Shown here: piece by piece, positions 25,323-35,305 of the stretch
Layout of the letters: every line of letters starts with the position of its first letter
Numbering within the stretch: the stretch's first letter is position 1
Assembly (NCBI RefSeq): GCF_001050475.1
Contig: NZ_CP012034.1
Location: 1,674,001-1,738,000, forward strand
Length of the DNA stretch: 64,000 nt
DNA from: Companilactobacillus ginsenosidimutans
Lineage (GTDB): Bacteria > Bacillota > Bacilli > Lactobacillales > Lactobacillaceae
Direction of reading: 5' to 3'
Program-made: the position numbers and the translations under genes
The notes under the pieces: generated by a model
What the model was told of the DNA's origin: nothing
Database searches by the model: none
What the model saw: the letters and a program-made list of their open reading frames with translations, nothing else

Positions 25323-25788
25323 AATTTCTAATCCCCTTGCGATCTATTTTTTGGTTCTGTCTCACTCAATCAAGCTTACTTGTATGAGACAACAATAGAT
25401 TAGCAATAGACTATGGATTTTAACAGTTAAATTTTATGATCATTTTCTCTATTATTAGTTTGTAATTAGATGGCGCTAATTTTCCGAAAAAATATTTTAA
25501 TGTAAAATGTATATTTTTATATGATAAACAAATCGAAATCCCCATTTCTAGGACAAACAATTAGATCTAAGCCCTAAACTAGTTTCAATATTATTTACAC
25601 ATTTTAATTTAATATAAATATTAAATTTAATAATCATTCAAAATTTGCAATCTACAAAAACAATGCATTAAATAAAAAAGTCCCCAACTGTCGTCCTATT
25701 GACAACTATTGGAAACCCTGTTCTATCATCATACAATCTGAATTCAAAATCATCTCTTTAAATATCGTATCACGTAACTGCGATAGCA
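25323..25788. other. Intergenic region, no gene seen
   Basis: 466 bases, strongly AT-rich. It contains the likely promoter of the secreted protein gene near its left end. I see no supported reading frame, hairpin or repeat. Confidence 0.5.
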
Positions 25789-27252
25789 TTAAATTCTATT
25801 AACTGTTTTATGTTTTACTTTGGAGCTAAACCAATCAAAAATTGCTACCACCCCAGTTCCACCTAACATTGCTAAAACTGGAATAAATTCAATTCTGTAT
25901 CTTCCTTGCACTTCTATTACTAATTGAATAACTACGAAAGCCATTAATGGTAATAGTAGTAAGAAAAGCCCATTTTTGAACTCAAACTTAAATAGCCTCA
26001 AAGAACCTATCCATGAGAAAATTATTGTTATGACTGAGCCAATATACCCTACGTACCGCATTGTGCTGACAGTATCTTGAGAATGATTGGTTTCAATACT
26101 TGTGAAGTCAATTCCTGAAGACCTTTCTGCCCAAAGTATTGATAGTTTCTGGTAGAAGAGATGGAACCATCGATGATCCTGCTTAATAAATCCAACATGT
26201 TGATTGATGACTTTATGTTCTTGCTTACTCATCTTGGCCCGACTTTCGGTCAAGTCAAACTTATTAACCAGTTTCTGATCATATGTACCATTGGATCCAT
26301 AGTCTAATCCTGTAACAAATTTCCACTCAGAATCACGATTAGATAAACCATATTGATTCAATCCAGATGATTTAATCAACATTCCAGCCCCGGAAAATAT
26401 TGCAAAGTAAATTGCCAACACAATGAGAAACTTCCAAATAGCATCCAAATGAAATTTATTATTTTTAAACATCACGTAGAAGATCCCAAAGACCACAATT
26501 CCGGCGATAATAACCGGACCAATTGGACGGACAATCGCTCCAAGTGCTAACGTCAGGCCACTCAATGCGTATGCCCAGTATTTATCTTGGAGAATCAATA
26601 AAAATGTAGTCAAAAATAATAAGGAGCCTATATATTGATTGTCCGCTTGAGAGTTCAATGCAAACCAATCGAGATTCACCATCAACAATAACACCGTTAT
26701 ACGTGCCATTTTGATGTTATCAAATATTTTTACTACCAATTTATATGAAACTAACAAAATTAATACTTGGTATAGAATATTTAAATATTGAATAGCAACA
26801 ACGTGATATCCAAATATTTTTATTACTGCCATTACATAAACTAAGAATCCAGTTTGATATGCCCATTTAGCAAAGTAATCATTATCAAATGCATAAATTG
26901 GTTTGCCATGCAATGCATCAGGTGCACGATTCCAGAAGTTACCAAAGTCACTAATTTGAGTTTGTGGTACTGACTTGACCCAAACTATAGCAATAATAGC
27001 GAACACAATTAGCAGGATAATCAAGACTCCACGATTAACAGCAACGATATCGTCCCTAATCATATAAAGTATGACTCCGGCAGCCACAACTAATACGAAA
27101 CCAACTACCAGAAAAGTAACATAATTTTGAGGCTCAAACTTGAAGTAATTCTTGAATAAGTTATGCCACATTTGGAAAAAAACTAAAGTCGTAAAGATGG
27201 CAACACAAATTAAGATAATCCAACTAATAACCCTTTGAAATTTATTGATCAT
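25789..27252 (-). CDS. GT-C type membrane glycosyltransferase-like protein
   Basis: 487 residues from the ATG at 27252, which has GGGGGAT ahead of it; an earlier ATG at 27330 adds 26 residues without a ribosome binding site. About ten to twelve membrane segments. The first outside loop carries DFGNFWNRAPDALHGKPIYAFD, where the early Asp is typical of lipid-phosphosugar-dependent GT-C enzymes (GT39/87-like). A large outside loop follows the middle helices. Likely glycosylates teichoic acid, polysaccharide or protein. Confidence 0.7.
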   Translation of the reverse strand: MINKFQRVISWIILICVAIFTTLVFFQMWHNLFKNYFKFEPQNYVTFLVVGFVLVVAAGVILYMIRDDIVAVNRGVLIILLIVFAIIAIVWVKSVPQTQISDFGNFWNRAPDALHGKPIYAFDNDYFAKWAYQTGFLVYVMAVIKIFGYHVVAIQYLNILYQVLILLVSYKLVVKIFDNIKMARITVLLLMVNLDWFALNSQADNQYIGSLLFLTTFLLILQDKYWAYALSGLTLALGAIVRPIGPVIIAGIVVFGIFYVMFKNNKFHLDAIWKFLIVLAIYFAIFSGAGMLIKSSGLNQYGLSNRDSEWKFVTGLDYGSNGTYDQKLVNKFDLTESRAKMSKQEHKVINQHVGFIKQDHRWFHLFYQKLSILWAERSSGIDFTSIETNHSQDTVSTMRYVGYIGSVITIIFSWIGSLRLFKFEFKNGLFLLLLPLMAFVVIQLVIEVQGRYRIEFIPVLAMLGGTGVVAIFDWFSSKVKHKTVNRI

Positions 27253-27577
27253 AACCCAAGATCCCCCAATTTCAATATTATAATTAAATTGTACAATAAA
27301 ATATGATGTAACTACGTCATATATGAACATTTATCCAGATCGATATTATTTGAAAGTTCACCTGTAAATTGGATATATAACCTAAGTGGAATAACTTCTG
27401 TTTATTTTTCATAAGTTACATAAACACATGATCAGAACATTTAATTATCCAGAAAACGAGCAAAAAAATCATAAATATAAAATCTTTGGCTTATTGTTGA
27501 AAAAGAAAAGTATAATTAGAACTGTAAATTCGTATGATTATATTTATTTTTTAATTATCCATGAAACGTTTATTATT

Positions 27578-27647
27578 AAGAATAGAGGAAATGTATATCA
27601 ATGTTTAGAAATAAGAATAGAGGAAATGTATATCAATGTTTAGAAAT
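27578..27647 (+). repeat. 35-base perfect tandem duplication
   Basis: 27578-27612 and 27613-27647 are identical (unit begins AAGAATAGAGGAAATGTATA). Each copy carries a ribosome binding site and an ATG, so the duplication doubles the start region of the interrupted gene that follows; only the second ATG is in frame with it. Confidence 0.85.
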
Positions 27648-27803
27648 AAGGGAAAATTACATTATATGAATTCGAAGCTGAATGAACTATCAAACCAACT
27701 TTCGAAAACTAATACCAAAATTATTGAATTAGAAAAAAATTTGGAATCATTTAAAAAGTCTCAAATCCACCAAATGTTAATAGCGGTAATAAAATGTAGG
27801 TAA
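27636..27803 (+). pseudogene. 5' fragment of a gene cut by the IS21 element
   Basis: From the ATG at 27636 (AGAGGA before it) the frame reads MFRNKGKLHYMNSKLNELSN and then a coiled-coil-like TNTKIIELEKNLESFKKSQ before entering the IS end at 27775 and stopping at 27803. The rest of the gene is not found directly after the IS. Its family cannot be told from 46 residues. Confidence 0.5.
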
Positions 27804-27878
27804 TCGCCGGTTTAAAACTGTCGGTTTACCTACATTTTTTAGTATCATTTTCTTATCAAGATCCTGGAGGTCAATTTG

Positions 27879-29120
27879 ATGAGAAATGATATTCGCGAAA
27901 GGATGGAGTTCTACGTGAATGAAAATATTAAACCTAACTTCACTGCTTTAGGCCGTACTTACAATGCCGATTATCGAACAATAAAAAAAGCTTACCTCGA
28001 GGCTTCTAATCCACCAAACAAAATGGTAAAGAAGCGAAAAAGTAAGTTAGATCCATACACTGCAATAATTGATGACAAATTAGAACTTGGATGTAGTGCG
28101 ATGGCAATCTTCAAATTTATACAAACTCAAGGTTATCCCGGTAAATACACTTTGGTTAAGGATTATTGTCATGACTTCAAAAGGAAGAGATCAAAGAAAG
28201 CCACGATTCGTGTGACACATTCCCCTGCATTATCCGCTCAGGTTGATTGGAAAGAAAATATGGTTCTCTATGATAAATTTGGAAAGCCACACAAGTTTAA
28301 TATCTTTCTATATGTTCTTCCCTTCTCAAAGATGAAATTCATGACGCTCACTTTTGAACGTAATCAGGATACTTTGTTCGAATGTCTTAATGAAGCTTTT
28401 AAATACACTGGAGGCATTCCAAAAGAAATATGGTTCGACAATATGAAGATTGTTGTGGACCATTCTAAGAGTCAGTATCATAAAACCATCTTCAATTCTA
28501 GATTTCTTGCTTTTACCAAAGACGCAGGCTTCAAGCCAATTGCTTGTCGACCATTCAGACCTCAAACTAAAGGATGTGTCGAGGCACTAGCTAGAACAAC
28601 TGAGAGATTACGTGCTTTTAATTATGAGTTTGAAACTGATGATGACGTTATCAAGTTAGTTGATGAAACTATGAATAGTTTGAACAATGACATCTCACAA
28701 GCGACAGATATTAAACCGATAGATCTATGGAATGACAAAGAAAAAGAATACTTACATAAACTACCATCAGACCTACTTAATCCATACTTCGAAGACGATA
28801 TTACCCGTATCGTATCTTCTGAATCAATGGTCCAATTTCGTAAATGTAAGTATTCCGTTAGCACCCAATATATCGGTAAGACAGTCGAAGTTCGCTTATC
28901 CGATAATGGGGATCAATTACAAATATATTATAACGGAGCATTAATAAAATCGCACTTGATAACCTCAAACAAATTCAACTATACACAAGAAGATACAATT
29001 GAGATTCTTCAATCTGACCTTAAGAAAAACAAATCTGAAGATGAGATAAGAAACTACATCGAGAATAACTTGGTTCAATATGATGCAATTGAATTTGGAG
29101 GTAACAACAATGCGCGATAA
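27879..29120 (+). CDS. istA: IS21 family transposase
   Basis: 413 residues from the ATG at 27879 behind GGAGGTCAATTT. An N-terminal helix-turn-helix is followed by the DDE catalytic core, with Asp in SAQVDWKEN, Asp in EIWFDNMK and Glu in GCVEALARTTERLRAF, then a beta-barrel C-terminus. It cuts and joins the IS ends together with IstB. The reading frame is intact and overlaps istB by 11 bases. Confidence 0.93.
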   Translation: MRNDIRERMEFYVNENIKPNFTALGRTYNADYRTIKKAYLEASNPPNKMVKKRKSKLDPYTAIIDDKLELGCSAMAIFKFIQTQGYPGKYTLVKDYCHDFKRKRSKKATIRVTHSPALSAQVDWKENMVLYDKFGKPHKFNIFLYVLPFSKMKFMTLTFERNQDTLFECLNEAFKYTGGIPKEIWFDNMKIVVDHSKSQYHKTIFNSRFLAFTKDAGFKPIACRPFRPQTKGCVEALARTTERLRAFNYEFETDDDVIKLVDETMNSLNNDISQATDIKPIDLWNDKEKEYLHKLPSDLLNPYFEDDITRIVSSESMVQFRKCKYSVSTQYIGKTVEVRLSDNGDQLQIYYNGALIKSHLITSNKFNYTQEDTIEILQSDLKKNKSEDEIRNYIENNLVQYDAIEFGGNNNAR

Positions 29121-29859
29121 CTACCATGAATTAATGAATAATCTACAAGAACTTGGTTTGAACAATATGTGTAACTACCTGCCAGAGTACCTCGATGAAA
29201 CTGGCCATAAAACTGTACCACTAACAGAATCACTATTGAAGCTAACTGACGAAGAGATACATGCCAATGAAAGAAAGCATATCGATTCGATTATCAAGAA
29301 AGCACGTTTTCCCGTCAAAAAGTCCATTGAAGAATTTGATTTTGGATTTCAAACAAGCATCAATGAAGTTCAAATTAGAGAGTTTCAAAATATGGGCTTC
29401 ATGGAGCGACATGATAATTTGATATTTCTCGGTTCTCCGGGTGTTGGGAAAACTCATCTAGCAACTGCCATTGGGGTATCTGCATGTAGACAGGATATAA
29501 GAACTTTATTCATCAATTGTAATGACCTCTTGTTGAAACTAAAAAAAGCCTATGACAAGGGAACCTTGGATAGACAAATAAGAAGATATTCAAATTATGA
29601 GCTTTTAATAATTGATGAACTTGGTTACTTACCAATTGAAAAGCAAGAAGCCAATTTACTCTTTCAGCTCATCAACAATAGATATGAACGACATTCTACA
29701 ATTATTACTAGCAATGCCAGCTTGTCTAGTTGGGGGGATATTCTCCAAGATACAGTAACTGCTTCGGCAATTCTTGATAGATTAGTGCATCATGCACAAA
29801 TCATCAAGATTACAGGTAAATCATATCGTCTTAGAAACAACGATTTAATCAAGAAATAA
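29110..29859 (+). CDS. istB: IS21 helper ATPase
   Basis: 249 residues from the ATG at 29110 behind GGAGGTAACAAC. AAA+ ATPase related to DnaC, with Walker A GSPGVGKTHLA at about 105-115 and Walker B LLIIDELGYLP. It selects the target and stimulates IstA. Intact. Confidence 0.93.
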   Translation: MRDNYHELMNNLQELGLNNMCNYLPEYLDETGHKTVPLTESLLKLTDEEIHANERKHIDSIIKKARFPVKKSIEEFDFGFQTSINEVQIREFQNMGFMERHDNLIFLGSPGVGKTHLATAIGVSACRQDIRTLFINCNDLLLKLKKAYDKGTLDRQIRRYSNYELLIIDELGYLPIEKQEANLLFQLINNRYERHSTIITSNASLSSWGDILQDTVTASAILDRLVHHAQIIKITGKSYRLRNNDLIKK

Positions 29860-29921
29860 AAACCGCTAAAAACCTACATTTTTAACCGCTATAAACCTGC
29901 ATTTTTATTCCGCTATTGACA

Positions 29922-30200
29922 CATGCCAAGTTTACATAGTTTTAAACCTACTTTTGTTTCAATTTTGGATATTATTATTAACAATTTTGAATTAGGAAAT
30001 TATCTTGTATACAAGCGATAGGTTTTCTTTCAAAAATTAGTAATGCGTTGATTGGAATCGTTAAAAAATCTTCAGATTAAAATATATTTTATTAGTTTAG
30101 TGTAAAAATCTAGATATACATAGGTGTTTAATTACTACCCATACCCTCCCGTTTAGTGTTTCCAATTTACCTCATAATTAAATTAACTTATCAATTCTGG
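29922..30200. other. Region right of IS21, no supported gene
   Basis: AT-rich. A short plus-strand open stretch ending QAIGFLSKISNALIGIVKKSSD with a stop near 30080 could be the 3' remnant of an interrupted gene, but I cannot link it to the 27636 fragment. Confidence 0.3.
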
Positions 30201-32084
30201 CTATTTTGTAAATCCTAATTTGCCACTGTAATTTTTGCCAGCAGTCATATCGTATTGAACAAGCCGATAGTCTTCCAAAAGTTGCCTTTGATGATAACTT
30301 AATTTGTTATATGAAATTTGCTTACCTGTGTGTTTGTCTATATATAAGTTTCCTGAAGTGTTTATAGTAGATTTAGCCATAGCAGGAGTATCCTTCTGAA
30401 TTTCAGTTAAAAGTGCATAAAATGGAGATACTTTTTGTTTCATTTGTTGGTAAACAAGCGGAATAAATCCATTAGGATCGGTGATGTGGGTGTCACTAAT
30501 TATTTTTTTCGTCCCCATATTGTGGTCAATAGCATATTTATTACTGTAGATAAAATAATCGGTCTCATGTTCAGGGATTTCATGCACAGCACTTTCATTT
30601 CCGCTATATATCCCGGGCAAATGGTCACCATACAAAACTACCGTTATTGGCTTATTAATTGTATCTAGAGCATTCAAAAAATCTTTGGTCGATGCATCGG
30701 TATAGCTAATTCCTTTAGCATAATTAGCCACTTCAGATGCATTTTGACCAACCCCTTTACCACTCGCTGTGAAAGTATTATCAGGATAATAGTTGTTATA
30801 TGGCATATGGTTTTGCATCGTAACAACATTAATAAATTGGCCATGTTTACCCTGTTCAACTTGTAATAACACATCGTTATAGACTGATTTGTCACTGACC
30901 CATTGTCCTCCATTAAGTGGAGCCGTGTATTTCAAAGCAGAGTGACCCTTTGTCTTAAGATTTTTGAAGTTCTTAATTCCAAAGCTTTCATACACTCCTG
31001 TCCGATTATAAAAAGTTCCAAGGTAAGGATGAATTGCTGTTGAAATTTCAAATTGATTACTTATATTTTCTGGATTAACTTGCTTTGTTACTAACTGTAC
31101 AAATGGTGTCCTTAATGTATTTGAAAATTGGTTTACAGCCATTCCAGTCAAAGCCATGTATTCCATGTTCGCGGTACCACCACCATACCCTGAGCTAAGC
31201 ATCAAACCGGAAGTATTCTCACTTTTGATTCGGCGAATATTTGGTAATGGATCTTGATTAATCTTTACATTAGGTACCCTCGAAGGATCAGATAGACTTT
31301 CACTTAGAACAAAAATAACAGTCTGTTTATTAACATCTGCATTGGGGCGATTTTCATTGATATCAGTTGCTACGCCTTGATATTTTTTAACAATGGAATC
31401 AATCTTTTCTTGATTATAGTTGGAAGGTTTTTCCATAACATCGAGATGAATATTGGTCAAAAAAGTAATCAGTGGGCCATTATTATTGGTATCCCACATT
31501 AAGTTGGCAGAACTAGATGTATAACCTTCCTTAGTTAATATTTTTTTTGTCAACGAATTCTGATTATTAACGGTGTAGAAACCGCTTAAAACAGTACCGA
31601 ATAGTAAAATCATAATGAATCTTATCGGCCATTTAATAAACAACGTTGTCTTTCCAAACTTTTTCTGAAGAAAAAGACATATGACAACAATGAACAGCAA
31701 TCCAAAAATAATTTCTAGAGTTAATTTTAAACTGATCATGGATAAAAGTCCTCTACTACTATTAAAGAATGCTAAATCGCTGGGCAAAAGTGGCTCCGCA
31801 CGATAAATTATTTTTAATCTATTAGCAACAGCAAACACAATACTTAGTACGTAAAATAATGCCGTTGAGAAGAAGAATCTGTTAAAAATCCCATACAACC
31901 CAAAATAAATTAACAACATAATTAAGACCGTCAAAAAGTACATGCCATAATTCGTATGAAAAATTGTAGCAAACGTCATTGAGATGGAATTAAGTTGAGA
32001 GAAGTACAAATAAAAGCTCATTAATACACTGGATAAAACCATAAATACAAACTGGATAATATACATTAATTTAATTTTTTTCAT
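30201..32084 (-). CDS. LTA synthase family sulfatase-like protein
   Basis: 627 residues from the ATG at 32084. Five N-terminal membrane segments (to about residue 170) are followed by an extracellular alkaline-phosphatase-fold domain. VIFVLSESLSDP begins the metal site, GYGGGTANMEYMALTG has the catalytic Thr, and VLYGDHLPG is the later metal-binding block. The family transfers glycerol-phosphate to lipoteichoic acid or related polymers. Here it sits apart from other LTA genes, so it may be an LtaS paralogue that modifies a glycan. Confidence 0.88.
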   Translation of the reverse strand: MKKIKLMYIIQFVFMVLSSVLMSFYLYFSQLNSISMTFATIFHTNYGMYFLTVLIMLLIYFGLYGIFNRFFFSTALFYVLSIVFAVANRLKIIYRAEPLLPSDLAFFNSSRGLLSMISLKLTLEIIFGLLFIVVICLFLQKKFGKTTLFIKWPIRFIMILLFGTVLSGFYTVNNQNSLTKKILTKEGYTSSSANLMWDTNNNGPLITFLTNIHLDVMEKPSNYNQEKIDSIVKKYQGVATDINENRPNADVNKQTVIFVLSESLSDPSRVPNVKINQDPLPNIRRIKSENTSGLMLSSGYGGGTANMEYMALTGMAVNQFSNTLRTPFVQLVTKQVNPENISNQFEISTAIHPYLGTFYNRTGVYESFGIKNFKNLKTKGHSALKYTAPLNGGQWVSDKSVYNDVLLQVEQGKHGQFINVVTMQNHMPYNNYYPDNTFTASGKGVGQNASEVANYAKGISYTDASTKDFLNALDTINKPITVVLYGDHLPGIYSGNESAVHEIPEHETDYFIYSNKYAIDHNMGTKKIISDTHITDPNGFIPLVYQQMKQKVSPFYALLTEIQKDTPAMAKSTINTSGNLYIDKHTGKQISYNKLSYHQRQLLEDYRLVQYDMTAGKNYSGKLGFTK

Positions 32085-32970
32085 GATAAGTGACACCTTT
32101 GATTAATCGGCAATATTTGAATTTATGGTAGGTCAAAAAAACATCTAAAAATAATCAATTATGGACACTGAAATTGTTTATTAATAACTCAAATTGTAAG
32201 ATTAATCGGAAAATCTCAACAAAATACGGAAAGTGTAAAACAGTTTGTATAAATATAATACAATCCCAAAGAATGCATCGGAAAGGGTGAAAACATAAAT
32301 GAAGTATTTAGAAAGCAACTTGAAGAAACGCTTGATGAGGCTATAGAAATCATCGGGTACATGGTTGCACCTAATGAACAATTTCAAGCTGATCCATCAG
32401 CAGTCAGGCAAAAATTTAGCTCAAGAAATATTTCCTTTGTTTACTGACAAATGAGAATCCAAGTACTCAAAATTGACAAAAAAAATAAAAGATCAGCAGA
32501 ACCTGTTGATCTTCTATGAGTTTCCAACTGCAATAAGATGAGCAGTCTATTCAACTAATTTAATATAATCTTTCAATAAACAGTTAAGACGCACCTTTAG
32601 ACAAAAAAACAATTTCCAAATGAAGACTTATTGGATCGTTTTCCGGTCAGTCAATTCTTGCCATACGATGATAAATTCAGTACCAGATGTCATAAAGGAT
32701 TTGGCCAATGCACCGATACCTTAAATTCAATGTTATCATAGATGAAACAAGTCACATGAGAAGGCATAAATGTAGTTACACAAAATTATTTACACTCCCA
32801 TTCCATCTGTCTGGCTACATTACTGGTTTATTATATTGGTAACCTCATAATACATTTTGTTTTGCAATCATTCTACATCTACAGAAACGGTTAGATAACT
32901 TATATTTCGTCAGTAACTTTAACGATATCAATTAATCATGGACTCGTACTATCCATACTAACCTTATCAT
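32085..32970. other. Gene-poor degenerate region
   Basis: About 890 bases with no convincing complete gene. On plus, a frame without a good start reads NEVFRKQLEETLDEAIEII and stops near 32445; it may be the remnant of a small protein gene. A GATCAGCAG..CTGTTGATC hairpin lies near 32485. Confidence 0.4.
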
Positions 32971-33540
32971 TTATTTTGTTTTTCGATTTTTCCTAGCTAT
33001 TTTCAAAATAAGACTTAATTTATTTAATTTTACTTGCGTGGAGAAAGTTCGTCCCTCCACGCCAGTAATAACATTTACTATCAAAAAACTAAGAATTATA
33101 GTTCCAAAAAAAATAATAGAAAAAGAGTTTAATTTAATAAATTTTATACTACTTAACGAGAACGCTATCCCACCCGTCAACACAACTGAAATGATAATTC
33201 TCACCAATGCCTTAATAAAATCAAAACTTGCTGAATTACTGCTTCTTCGCCCCAATAAAAAATCATCAATCATACTATACCGTATTTGTTGTTTGCATTC
33301 TTGAATCGTATTTTCAAATAAATCAAGTGTACTGTCCTTACTAGATTCCAAATTAATTATTGCATTTTTCCATTGCTCACTATCTTGAATGGATGAACTT
33401 TCCGAATGCGGTGATATTCCATGCTTCAAGAGAGAATCAATTAACTGATTTTCATCAAATCTAGAATCATATAAAAATTTTCCAAAATCATCCTCAGTAT
33501 AAATTGTATTTGTTAAATATCTTTTTATATCTATCTTCAT
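32971..33540 (-). CDS. Hypothetical two-helix membrane protein
   Basis: 189 residues from the ATG at 33540 (AGGTG upstream; a GTG four codons earlier is possible). The N-terminal 110 residues are soluble (YTEDDFGKFLYDSRFDENQLIDSLLKHGI). Two membrane helices (about 112-132 and 140-162) are followed by a basic C-terminus (ILKIARKNRKTK). No family recognised. It sits in a degenerate region, so it may be a recent arrival or a leftover. Confidence 0.55.
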   Translation of the reverse strand: MKIDIKRYLTNTIYTEDDFGKFLYDSRFDENQLIDSLLKHGISPHSESSSIQDSEQWKNAIINLESSKDSTLDLFENTIQECKQQIRYSMIDDFLLGRRSSNSASFDFIKALVRIIISVVLTGGIAFSLSSIKFIKLNSFSIIFFGTIILSFLIVNVITGVEGRTFSTQVKLNKLSLILKIARKNRKTK

Positions 33541-34691
33541 ATCCCAAAACACCTACTCTTTATGTTTAAAATACTTAATTACTAATGATTATTTTTAATA
33601 AAACTATAAATTGTGAAATTAGTTTCAGCACTTAACCAAATAAACAACTATAAAAATATTTTCCAACGGATGGGAACCAAGCAGATCAGAAAGTAAGTCT
33701 TTCTACGATATCACAGTTTGAATATGTCTAAAAGATAGCAATTCTAATGACCCCGCGTTGGCATAAGAACGGACTGATACATGGCGTATTTTAGCAAAGG
33801 GCAAACGGATCTGAACCTATAATTTTAATCCATCTACAACTGAATTTATCATAGACTATATGGTTTTTAATCCAGAGCCATTACATGATGAATTTTGTCG
33901 TAAAATCGCATGTCTCTTTGGATTTTCGCGATTTTTTTGACAATAATATTGAATAACTTCAAATGTTATTGTTATATATTATTCTTTTAGTTCTCAAGTC
34001 ATTTCCATCAATATTTGCTAATGGGTTTCGGCACTCAGACAATAATCAGTTGAGACTTTTTATTTTAACTAAACAAAAAATCTCAAGTACATAGTCTTCA
34101 ACTGTATATCCTAGAGATAAAATAATCATTCAGAAATCAAACTATTAGCGTATTTTTATGATTCCATTTAAAATACTTATTGAATGCCCCAATAACCGAA
34201 ATCTGTCGTACTTGGAGCGATATTTGTAATCGTCGGTAATATACAATACGCAAAATCATCAACACTATTCACATACTCTTGACTAACAATATCCACAGAA
34301 GACACATCCCTTACTTAAAAATAACATTCCAAAACCCGAAACCAACTTTAATATACTCAAAATATATCATAATAATAAAAATTATAAGAACTTATACTTG
34401 AAAACATTACCAACTGTATATAACTCAGGATAAATGGAAGTCTCGTTTGTTCCAAGTATTGACAGTAATATGAAACTGCTAAATATCCCTGCATTCCTTA
34501 ATGAAAACCATCTCTCCTAAATTGAATATTTATTTTGAATAATTTGATGGTTATTTATATTTCCATACAATCTTAAACTCTTTTGAAAAATAAAATTTAA
34601 TTTAAAGCGTTCCTTAAACCCTTTCTTAAAAAAATCAAATCCTATTGTGTCAATAATGCACACAATATAATTCAATGTAGCTGAATTAGTA

Positions 34692-34770
34692 TGCTAATAA
34701 CGATAAAAAAATGTAGGTAATCGCCGGTTTAAAACTATCGGTTTCCTACATTTTATTACCGCTATTAACA
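34692..34770. mobile_element. MITE-like palindrome related to the IS21 left end
   Basis: 79 bases. Its right end, read on minus, is TGTTAATAGCGGTAATAAAA, identical to the left end of the IS21 element at 27775, and it includes the same ATGTAGG..CCTACAT stem. Its other end is a degenerate inverted copy (TGCTAATAACGATAAAAAAA). No transposase. It is either a non-autonomous derivative or a solo end. Confidence 0.65.
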
Positions 34771-34803
34771 TTTTGACTAACATACTTGCTTTCATTGTAA
34801 TTG

Positions 34804-34893
34804 TTACTTATTTGAATCAGTTACAGATGGATGTATAAGATATGCATCCTCAGTCTGAACACTGAGAACTGAGTACATTTGAAATGGTTCCAT
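34804..34893 (-). CDS. Possible 29-residue peptide
   Basis: ATG at 34893 on minus follows AGAGGAGACTAAAAAT, a good ribosome binding site. Peptide begins MEPFQMYSVLSVQTEDAYLI and ends DSNK. No homologue recognised and the region is degenerate. Confidence 0.3.
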   Translation of the reverse strand: MEPFQMYSVLSVQTEDAYLIHPSVTDSNK

Positions 34894-35305
34894 ATTTTTA
34901 GTCTCCTCTTTTTGCATCTCAAAGTAATTAATAAGTTTAAGCTTATCATTATTTAACCAGAACTATTACAATTAATACTGCACTTATCCGAAGTCCCAAA
35001 CACCAACAATTGGTATATATCGCATAAATGGCGGGGTAATAATGATTTTAGTAACAAATGATATTGACTCTATATATCCTATAATCCTTAACATATATTT
35101 CGAAGATATCGTTTGAAATACTATAAATGAATGGAATGTAATTTAGGTTTAATCTCAATTATCGAATTGAATGGCTATGGTTAAATACCAAGGAACACAT
35201 TATTAACAATTAATAAATATTTGAAGATAAAATTTATTTGGAATGAAAAAGCTCGCAACTTAATTTTTAGTATTATTTTATATCAATTTTAAATGCTTAT
35301 TTTTG

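Larger units (their letters stand above)
27775..29921 (+). mobile_element. IS21 family insertion sequence, apparently complete
   Basis: Terminal inverted repeats TGTTAATAGCGGTAATAAAA (left) and TGTCAATAGCGGAATAAAAA (right, reverse complement) bound the element. Subterminal repeats of ATGTAGG/CCTACAT occur at both ends, typical of the multiple transposase sites of IS21. istA and istB are intact. I find no clear target-site duplication. Confidence 0.88.
33541..35305. other. Long gene-poor region with gene fragments
   Basis: Nearly 1.8 kb with no intact larger gene. On the minus strand around 34185-34305 a frame reads VDIVSQEYVNSVDDFAYCIL and ends TTDFGYWGIQ, which looks like the 3' end of a decayed gene. 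A MITE-like repeat (34692-34770) and a possible micro-ORF (34804-34893) lie further right. Overall this is a decaying accessory segment between two IS elements. Confidence 0.45.

Noticed and set aside
27428..27643. 71-codon plus-strand frame before the IS21 element
   Set aside because: Low-complexity AT-rich sequence without a ribosome binding site, running into the tandem duplication; the duplicated peptide tail reflects the DNA repeat.
27775..29921. Target-site duplication for the IS21 element
   Set aside because: Bases next to the two ends (CCACCAAA left, CATGCCAA right) do not match over the 4-8 bases expected.
32202..32387. 61-codon minus-strand frame
   Set aside because: No ribosome binding site, and it opposes a plus-strand frame that looks more protein-like; both are treated as remnants.
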